From contig CAIIXF020000012.1 of assembly GCA_903813345.2 (NCBI GenBank), positions 11,578,932 to 11,642,931 of the forward strand: a stretch of DNA of 64,000 bases. Reading direction: 5' to 3'. The notes beneath the pieces were generated by a model. The model was not told the DNA's origin and ran no database searches. It was given only the letters and a program-made list of their open reading frames with translations. The position numbers and the translations under genes are program-made. Origin of the DNA: Owenia fusiformis (taxonomy: Eukaryota; Annelida; Polychaeta; Sabellida; Oweniidae). This document shows, in pieces, positions 61,901 through 64,000 of this stretch. The first letter of the stretch is position 1. Each line of letters opens with the position of its first letter.

Positions 61901-64000
61901 AGGATATTTTGAATTTATGATTAATCGTTTTACTGCATAAAATAACTAGGGTATATTTGCTTTAAGTTCATGATGACATGGATTGTAGGTAGTTATATTT
62001 ACAAACAATATTATACAAATATTTAATTTGATTGTGACACTTTAACAAGATGATATTCCACTAGCCCTTTGGGCTTCATGGAATATCACTTGTGAAAAAT
62101 TCACAGGTATTCACCTCAATAGAATTAAATATTTGTTTTGTTATTCCCTGTTATATATTCCTCACTCACATTAATGGAATAACAAACTGTTGATGTCTAA
62201 TTAAGCATAACAATGTACTCCCGGGGATATATAAAATCAAAACTACACTAGACTAAGTTGTGAAGTCAAATATTGGATATCACTTGTTACATGTATTTCT
62301 CAGTCACGTGTAGGAATAAGACCAATCAGAGAGTGAGGAATATGACAGTGATATAATAATATAAGCTATTTTTTACAAATCATGATAAATTAATCCTTCA
62401 TTGATTAGAAACATTGATGACAAAGTTTCTTGTTTTTAAATCATGGCCTCTATGCCGAATCTATTCAGCCTATATAAGTCACATTTTCAACGGAAATTAA
62501 ATTCAAAGTTGATAAACAATTTTTAACACCACATTTTAGATGTAACTGTACATGTAATTTAGATTACGATATCATTTTGACTAAATTTTGAATATTTCAT
62601 GATGAAAATCAAGATCATTTCTACCTGCATCTAGTCCATTGCGTCATCAATCTTTAAAATAGCCACTGTAGATTTTTGTCTGTGGCAAAGAGGGAAAGTT
62701 TTTTAAAAATTGAAAAGGTCTATATACATAGAGGTTTATATACATGTAGTTGTTGTGTATACAGTAAGATTAATATTTAGTTTTTTTTTATATATTTGTA
62801 GTGGGGACCATGAGAAAGAGCTGGTTGATGGTGGATTTCTGGAGACACTGGCCACACTTCTGGTTGCAGTCTCCAATACTCAGGAACATAACATACAGGT
62901 GATGTTACATTTGGCACTTCTGTAGTATGGGTCCTTCCTCTGATCTAGGGGTATGGTAATAATTAACTTAAGTGGTGTTTTTAACTTAATATATATTCAT
63001 ATACTTAGTAAGCGACTAATGCAAAGCATTGAATCTCCTAACTGCAATCCAAGATAAGTAGATGTTTGCTGTAGATGTTGCCTTTTAAGTTACAGCTAGT
63101 AGACTGTAGAATTTATTAAAGACACATAGTAATATGCATAACAGTAATTTTAGTGATACATGACAAAAGGGGAGAAATCAAATCTGGGGCAAAACAGACC
63201 ATCAGCAAGCTGGAGAGGTCACATTTGTATTCTACATATTTGTTGAGATTCTTAAATGTGGGTCAGAATTACAGTCAGTCATTCAATACAGGCTGCCAGA
63301 ATCGTTAGTAAAAGTGCAATTTGCAGAATCACAGGTCATGTTTGTATGAATAATTCGGTTATATTGCAGATACTCACACCTGCCTTGAGATGTCTTGGTA
63401 ATGTTTGCAGCGGACCAAATGAAATTACCCAAAGAATCTGTCAAAATAAGGAGCTTGTACCAGCCCTTGGTAGATTCCTACATTCTGACCATCATCATGT
63501 AAGGAAAGAATGTCTCTGGGCCTTATCAAATATGACAGGTTAGTAAAGATTCCTACATTCTGACCACCATCATGTAAAGAAAGAATGTCTCTGGGCCTTA
63601 TCTAATATGACAAGTTAGTAAAGATTCCAACATTCTGACCACTATCATGTAAGGAAAGAATGTCTCTGGGCCTTATCTAATATGACAGGTTAGTAAAGAT
63701 TCCTACATTCTGACCATCATCATGTAAGGAAAGAATGTCTCTGGGCTTTATCCAATATGACAGGTTAGTGAAAATTCATACATTCTGACCACCATCATGT
63801 AAGGAAAGAATGTCTCTTTGCTTTATCCAATATGACAGGTTAGTAAAAATTCATACATTCTGACCATTCTAAGGAAAGAATGTCTCTGGGCTTTATCCAA
63901 TATGACAGGTTAGTGAAGATTCATACATTCTGACCATCATCATGTAAGGAAAGAATGTCTCTGGGCCTTATCTAATATGACAGGTTAGTACAGATTCCTA
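13964..64000 (+). CDS. TMCO6: Armadillo-repeat protein of TMCO6 / importin-alpha type, 3' end beyond the window
   Basis: Ten exons are visible: 13964-14051, 14880-14974, 15965-16077, 16752-16849, 17484-17569, 18082-18186, 18525-18601, 22020-22133, 62802-62898 and 63370-63538. They join in phase to 1042 nt, about 347 aa. Residues 1-50 are a basic importin-beta-binding-like segment ([29 protein letters not shown]). Armadillo repeats follow: [69 protein letters not shown] and [10 protein letters not shown]. The PYLVTFLSG and PPLVQLLQ spacing and the shortened N-terminus fit TMCO6, an importin-alpha relative of poorly known function. A divergent importin alpha is the alternative. Intron 8 is 40.7 kb and houses two antisense receptor genes. 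The exon 10 donor end is tandemly repeated to the window edge. Confidence 0.88.
14279..14553. mobile_element. MITE (Mutator-like TSD), copy 1
   Basis: A 275-bp element with TIR TAGTTCAACAAGTTAAAC at the left and its complement at the right. It is flanked by a perfect 9-bp target duplication, GGCCTGACT, at 14270-14278 and 14554-14562. A homologous copy lies at 53677-53955. A 9-bp TSD fits Mutator-type transposition. It lies in armadillo-gene intron 1. Confidence 0.9.
15170..15475 (+). repeat. AGGTCA half-site repeat, two to three units
   Basis: Units contain TTTGACCTTCAATGACCTTC, TCAAGGTCA, GCTTCAAATTGACCAATTT and ATCATCTACAAGTTCTCA. Same family as 18781-19400. It lies in armadillo-gene intron 2. 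Confidence 0.8.
18781..19400 (+). repeat. Tandem array of AGGTCA half-site repeat, about five units of 105-137 bp
   Basis: Each unit starts GACTTTA(G/T)ATTT and carries TGACCTTCAATGACCTTCTC, AAGGTCAAAAA, CAACTTGCTTCAAATTGACC and CATCTACAAGTTATCAGAAG. Starts are near 18788, 18921, 19058, 19154 and 19281. It lies in armadillo-gene intron 7. The sequence is dense in TGACCT and (TC)AAGGTCA words. Confidence 0.88.
19440..20940. other. Armadillo-gene intron 7 interior, no gene seen
   Basis: AT-rich sequence without credible exons. A frame at 20131-20313 (minus) has no family similarity. Confidence 0.5.
20945..21837. mobile_element. Non-autonomous DNA transposon, pogo/Tc1-like ends, TA target
   Basis: The 893-bp element begins CAGTAGAACCTGTGTAAGTG and ends with the complement of CAGTAGAACCTGCTAAGTG, with TA at both flanks. 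Internal sequence repeats GTTCCACTTA and GAGGTGTTCC motifs near both ends. There is no transposase. The CAGTAGAACC end and TA target suggest the pogo/Tigger branch, by inference. Confidence 0.75.
21161..21317. repeat. 40-bp minisatellite, four units
   Basis: Units start TCTGACATTC and contain CTCATTCTGCCAAAAATG. They lie inside the transposon at 20945-21837. Confidence 0.85.
22155..22206. repeat. TTTG microsatellite
   Basis: Interrupted GTTT/TTTG tetranucleotide run just inside the donor side of armadillo-gene intron 8. Confidence 0.8.
22411..22534. repeat. 31-bp minisatellite, four units
   Basis: The unit is CACTAGAATAACATAGTG plus TGATAATACTGGT with few changes. Each unit contains the inverted pair CACTA / TAGTG. 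Confidence 0.85.
22670..38780 (-). CDS. Double Venus-flytrap single-pass receptor, copy A (16 coding exons)
   Basis: Exons in transcript order: 38642-38780, 36894-37037, 36466-36597, 35357-35514, 32658-33632, 32102-32273, 31706-31864, 31204-31352, 26379-26768, 25708-26217, 25403-25534, 24827-24999, 24415-24536, 24017-24127, 23468-23558, 22670-22715. They total 3603 nt, 1200 aa; all are GT-AG and in phase. Signal peptide [19 protein letters not shown]. Flytrap 1 is about residues 30-570 ([61 protein letters not shown]). Flytrap 2 is about 575-1070 ([68 protein letters not shown]). Both end in a Cys cluster ([20 protein letters not shown]). One TM helix, about 1085-1110, is followed by KKRKKRK. 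The tail has [16 protein letters not shown] and HVYTPAR. The domains match class C GPCR ectodomains, but there is no 7TM, kinase or cyclase. The ligand is unknown; amino acid or peptide sensing is inference. The start is the only ATG shared with copy B. Confidence 0.88.
23060..23430. repeat. 58-bp minisatellite with 116-bp dimer pattern, copy A intron 15
   Basis: Units begin ATTCAGGATCTTCAGGGT at 23102, 23160, 23218, 23276, 23334 and 23392. Two unit types alternate: one with CTGTCAGTGGCTGCCACTCC, the other with CTGGCTTTGGCTGATACTCC. This is an early higher-order dimer. It lies between receptor exons 15 and 16. Open frames through it are repeat artefacts. Confidence 0.9.
26769..26900. repeat. 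Duplicated acceptor region next to copy A exon 9
   Basis: The sequence upstream of exon 9 on the minus strand appears twice, at about 26768 and about 26832 (CTTTGAACAAATGAG and CTTTGAACAGATGTC, then GGTTTCATTTGACAAAATC and GGATTTCATTTTACCAAATC). The spacing is about 64 bp. Confidence 0.6.
27618..29855 (-). pseudogene. Decayed repeat-derived ORF of the GCDT / CXC type, in copy A intron 8
   Basis: Fragments in order on the minus strand are 29855-29640 (SLDHTNYAR), 29618-29397 ([18 protein letters not shown]), 29047-28628, 28610-28296 ([25 protein letters not shown]), 28222-27938 ([18 protein letters not shown]) and 27962-27618, a Cys-rich CXC-like end ([12 protein letters not shown]). These motifs belong to a multicopy protein family common in invertebrate genomes. 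Its transposon superfamily I cannot assign. An in-frame TAG replaces the Trp expected after NYAR, and the later fragments change frame, so this copy is dead. The acidic pairs and GCDT motif suggest a PIN/XPG-like nuclease, by inference. Confidence 0.7.
29900..31200. other. Copy A intron 8 remainder, no gene seen
   Basis: AT-rich intronic DNA. The small frames near 30212-30457 and 30764-31025 show no family match and no conserved counterpart in copy B. Confidence 0.5.
33698..34751 (+). mobile_element. Fossil mariner (DD34D), in copy A intron 4
   Basis: Perfect 40-bp TIRs, ACAGGGTGATCAATAAATAA and onward, lie at 33698-33737 and 34712-34751. Between them the plus strand keeps a transposase C-terminal fragment: [12 protein letters not shown], then [10 protein letters not shown] 34 residues after the first Asp, the mariner DD34D spacing. 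Most of the N-terminal half is gone and stops interrupt the rest, so it is non-autonomous. Subterminal GTTACTATGGCAAC words resemble those of the mariner at 49101-50972. Confidence 0.85.
34800..35350. other. Copy A intron 4 remainder, homologous to copy B
   Basis: Non-coding. It includes CAATAGAGTAGATAGACTG at about 35055, the empty site matching the MITE insertion at 53677 in copy B. Confidence 0.7.
35515..35705. repeat. Degenerate tandem copies of the exon 4 acceptor region, copy A
   Basis: Words from the exon 4 start and its acceptor (GGGCCAACTAT, CTATGCCTACAATC, ACAAATGTTCTGTGA) recur about every 50-90 bp upstream of the real exon. A longer version occupies 54411-54740 in copy B. Confidence 0.65.
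35849..36298. mobile_element. hAT-type MITE with perfect 8-bp TSD, in copy A intron 3
   Basis: The 450-bp element begins TAGTGTTGTCGCGAT and ends with its complement, inside direct repeats GACACCGG at 35841-35848 and 36299-36306. Subterminal regions are full of CATCGATG and CGATGTA words. The 8-bp TSD and TAGTGTTGTCGCGA end are typical of hAT elements. There is no transposase. Absent at the corresponding place in copy B. Confidence 0.92.
38103..40067. repeat. Inverted segmental repeat flanking copy A exon 1
   Basis: The arm at 38103-38343 (TAGACATGTTTTTAAAATGA, GAGACCTGCCCTCATTCTG, GTTAATGGAAGTGAACCTTA) reappears inverted at 39895-40067, less about 80 bp. A separate direct repeat, CAAGTGCGTATTTAGATTGG, occurs at about 38490 and 39810. 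The spacer contains receptor exon 1. Confidence 0.8.
39259..39309. repeat. 20-bp tandem repeat, 2.5 units
   Basis: Unit TCCCGCTTCGGTGCATATCT. The related GATATGCACATCTAGCTTCG at about 39473 is partly inverted, so it may belong to a foldback. Confidence 0.8.
40650..41400 (-). promoter_or_regulatory. Upstream region of receptor copy A, conserved with copy B
   Basis: Blocks such as CTGAAATTCTAAGTATTCAC and AAAGTTCCTTCAAC match the region upstream of copy B (about 59.7-61.8 kb), as does TCAAATGTAGCTTTAATG near 41307. The homology shows that the duplication unit includes the 5' flank. A promoter role is inference. Confidence 0.4.
41400..43393. other. Between copy A 5' flank and copy B 3' end, no gene seen
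   Basis: Mostly AT-rich. A duplicated segment of about 67 bp near 42597-42710 repeats CTTGGCTACATT and AGGTAAAT(C/T)(A/G)TGCATGC. A TTTATT at 43257-43262 gives a minus-strand AATAAA about 130 nt past the copy B stop, a candidate poly(A) signal. Confidence 0.45.
43394..58384 (-). CDS. Double Venus-flytrap single-pass receptor, copy B (16 coding exons)
   Basis: Tandem paralogue of copy A with identical exon phases. Exons: 58246-58384, 56737-56880, 54869-55000, 54253-54410, 52223-53197, 51903-52074, 51450-51608, 51054-51202, 48665-49054, 47987-48496, 47681-47812, 46069-46241, 45775-45896, 45352-45456, 44875-44965, 43394-43439. They total 3597 nt, 1198 aa. Only exon 14 differs in length (105 against 111 nt). 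Domain order is as in copy A: signal peptide, flytrap 1, [10 protein letters not shown], flytrap 2, [12 protein letters not shown] helix ([20 protein letters not shown]) and KKREKRK stop-transfer. The tail keeps [15 protein letters not shown] and HVYTPSH but differs around YSDVSRHDE. No frameshift or stop is seen, so both copies look functional. A full mariner sits in intron 8. Neofunctionalised ligand specificity is possible but unproven. Confidence 0.88.
43762..44054. repeat. First copy of a 290-bp duplicated segment with 58-bp units
   Basis: It starts AAATGTACCAAAAGGCTAGG and contains 58-bp units at 43880, 43938 and 43996. The same start and order recur at 44277, after a retroposon. Confidence 0.85.
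44055..44276 (-). mobile_element. Poly(A)-tailed retroposon fragment, superfamily unknown
   Basis: On the minus strand it ends GGAAATAAATAATGTT followed by about 18 A, that is, a poly(A) signal and tail. The 5' side is G/C homopolymer-rich. About 220 bp, non-coding, consistent with a 5'-truncated non-LTR element or SINE. Bracketed by the duplicated 290-bp segment. Confidence 0.6.
44277..44830. repeat. 58-bp minisatellite, eight units, copy B intron 15
   Basis: Units begin ATTCAGGATCTTCAGGAT at 44393, 44451, 44509, 44567, 44625, 44683, 44741 and 44799, with high identity. On the minus strand each has CACTGTCAG and, 34 nt later, TTGG|GTAAGG, resembling splice sites. It occupies the same intron as the copy A array but lacks the dimer pattern. 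Confidence 0.92.
45021..45170. repeat. Foldback hairpin in copy B intron 14
   Basis: TCATTTTCTCTGCAATA and TATAGGTTTCTTAGCT at the left return inverted as AGCTAAGAAACCTATTATG and ATTGCAGAGAAAATGA at the right. Copy A has only one arm at about 23595-23660, so the hairpin arose by a local inverted duplication. Confidence 0.75.
46390..46720. repeat. Dispersed repeat shared with 59.95-60.3 kb
   Basis: Shared words include ACCAGAACACCAA(G/T)GGACA and ACATCAAAAATAGTTGTAGA. It lies in copy B intron 11. Confidence 0.6.
46739..47542. mobile_element. CGTT-rich non-autonomous TIR element in copy B intron 11
   Basis: Ends CTAACCCCCCTATCACACCA and the complement of CTAACCCTACTATCACACCA form TIRs of about 30 bp with three mismatches. 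The interior is unusually CpG-rich for this locus and crowded with GTTC/CGTT words (CCGTTCG, ACGTCC, CTCGTTC). There is no open frame of note and no clear TSD. Superfamily unassigned. Confidence 0.75.
49101..50972 (-). mobile_element. Full-length mariner in copy B intron 8, TA target
   Basis: Both ends read CCAGGTCGTTCA inward and are flanked by TA (49099-49100 and 50973-50974). Long TIRs over 100 bp follow (GATGCAGAATGTATCTGTGT, ATGGCGGTTG, GGTAGGCGGGGCA). The left TIR lacks about 60 bp present in the right one. It encodes the transposase at 49344-50586. Absent from copy A, so it inserted after the gene duplication. Confidence 0.93.
49344..50586 (-). CDS. Mariner transposase, DD34D, two exons, apparently intact
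   Basis: Cut-and-paste transposase acting on the element's own TIRs. Exon 1 is 50586-49864 (241 codons), exon 2 is 49724-49344 (126 codons and stop), giving 367 aa. The 139-bp gap has GTAAGC at its start and TTTCAG at its end. Joining gives [15 protein letters not shown] in frame. An N-terminal helix-turn-helix region ([35 protein letters not shown]) is followed by the catalytic domain: Asp in [13 protein letters not shown], Asp in HQDNAPCH, and Asp in APCDFGVF exactly 34 residues later, the mariner signature. YSPDEAPCD is close to the family YSPDLAPSD. No internal stops, so it could be active or recently active. An intron is unusual for mariner; an insertion that destroyed the frame is the alternative. 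Confidence 0.9.
53677..53955. mobile_element. MITE (Mutator-like TSD), copy 2, in copy B intron 4
   Basis: 279 bp, homologous to 14279-14553, with the ends TAGTTAAACAAGTTAAAC and GTTGAACTA. Perfect 9-bp TSD TAGAGTAGA at 53668-53676 and 53956-53964. Copy A keeps the unoccupied site once, at about 35060. Confidence 0.93.
54411..54740. repeat. Degenerate tandem copies of the exon 4 acceptor region, copy B
   Basis: About five or six units of 50-70 bp contain GGCCAACTATGCCTA-like and AAATATGC(C/T)(A/T)TAAGG-like words. They extend the real exon 4 start and acceptor at 54410 into the intron. Confidence 0.7.
55177..56553. mobile_element. TIR element of about 1.38 kb in copy B intron 2
   Basis: TIRs TCTATTCACCTTTCCCC at the left and the complement at the right (GGGGAAAGGTGAATAGA). 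Copy A has only about 300 bp in this intron, so this is an insertion. A minus-strand frame at 55963-56148 shows no recognised domain. Superfamily and TSD not resolved. Confidence 0.6.
57652..58120. repeat. 236-bp tandem duplication, two units
   Basis: ATAGACCAGTTTAAGTGTGA occurs at 57661 and 57897, and the following 220 bp are nearly identical (about three differences). It lies in copy B intron 1. Confidence 0.92.
58990..59450. repeat. AGGTCA half-site repeat, diverged, upstream of copy B
   Basis: Contains GAACTTGCTTCAAATTG, ATATGACCTTTGATTTGGCC, CAAGGTCAGAGGTCAACATT and AGTGACCTTTCGAAAGGTC. It shares a wider block with 6950-7270 in inverse orientation. Confidence 0.65.
59690..61830 (-). promoter_or_regulatory. 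Upstream region of receptor copy B, conserved with copy A
   Basis: Matches 40.65-41.4 kb (CATCAAACTGACAGATCTTA, CTGAAATTCTAAGTATTCAC, TTCAAATGTAGCTTTAATG). A dispersed repeat at 59960-60310 interrupts it. Promoter elements are not resolved; a regulatory role is inference. Confidence 0.35.
61831..62801. other. End of armadillo-gene intron 8, no gene seen
   Basis: AT-rich, with a short perfect-looking hairpin GATATTCCA...TGGAATATC at 62051-62088 around AGCCCTTTGGGCT. The polypyrimidine tract and AG before 62802 form the exon 9 acceptor. Confidence 0.5.
63472..64000 (+). repeat. 75-bp minisatellite made of the exon 10 donor end
   Basis: Units start at 63472 (the real exon), 63547, 63622, 63697, 63772, 63847, 63917 and 63992. 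The period is 75 bp, with one 70-bp unit. Each holds the last 67 coding bases, the donor ACAG|GTTAGT, and a short spacer. The 75-bp period keeps frame, but TAG follows at once in each intronic unit. It continues past the window. Confidence 0.95.

Noticed and set aside
13964-63538. Canonical importin alpha (KPNA) call for the armadillo gene
   Set aside because: The linker between the basic N-terminus and the first repeats, and the PYLVTFLSG-type repeat, fit TMCO6 better. Kept as the alternative.

Overview
The window is animal genomic DNA: AT-rich, intron-rich, with GT-AG splice sites, conserved metazoan genes and many small foldback transposons. Gene content and repeat style suggest a marine invertebrate bilaterian, possibly an echinoderm or other deuterostome, but the species cannot be named from the sequence alone. 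All gene models below were assembled by eye from splice sites, phase and family knowledge. Nothing was aligned by computer.

The left 14 kb holds a complete MND1 gene (minus strand, 6 coding exons, 13593 to 2057). Its first coding exon is the ATG alone. A complete BTB-BACK-PHR gene (plus strand, 3826-6457) lies inside MND1 intron 5. MND1 is divergent, 370 bp ATG to ATG, from a plus-strand armadillo-repeat gene of the TMCO6/importin-alpha type that starts at 13964 and runs off the right end with ten exons visible.

Intron 8 of that armadillo gene is 40.7 kb long (22134-62801). On the opposite strand it contains two tandem paralogous genes of 16 coding exons each (38780 to 22670, and 58384 to 43394). 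Each encodes about 1,200 residues: a signal peptide, two consecutive class-C-GPCR-like Venus flytrap (ANF/mGluR-type ligand-binding) domains, one transmembrane helix, and a tail of about 80-90 residues with conserved tyrosine motifs. No seven-helix domain, kinase or cyclase is present. This double-flytrap single-pass receptor pair is the best candidate for an undescribed system. Intron phases suggest that the second flytrap arose by duplication inside the gene. The whole gene with its upstream region was then duplicated as a unit of about 20 kb.

Mobile DNA has decorated the two copies differently. Copy A carries a decayed GCDT-type repeat ORF, a fossil mariner and a hAT MITE with a perfect 8-bp TSD. 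Copy B carries a mariner with an intact DD34D transposase split by an intron, a MITE with a perfect 9-bp TSD whose empty site survives in copy A, a poly(A) retroposon bracketed by 290-bp direct repeats, and two other TIR elements. Minisatellites built from exon edges recur: a 75-bp array of an armadillo exon's donor end at 63472-64000, arrays at the acceptor of receptor exon 4, and 58-bp arrays before the last receptor exon. A dispersed repeat rich in AGGTCA nuclear-receptor half-sites occurs at four places.
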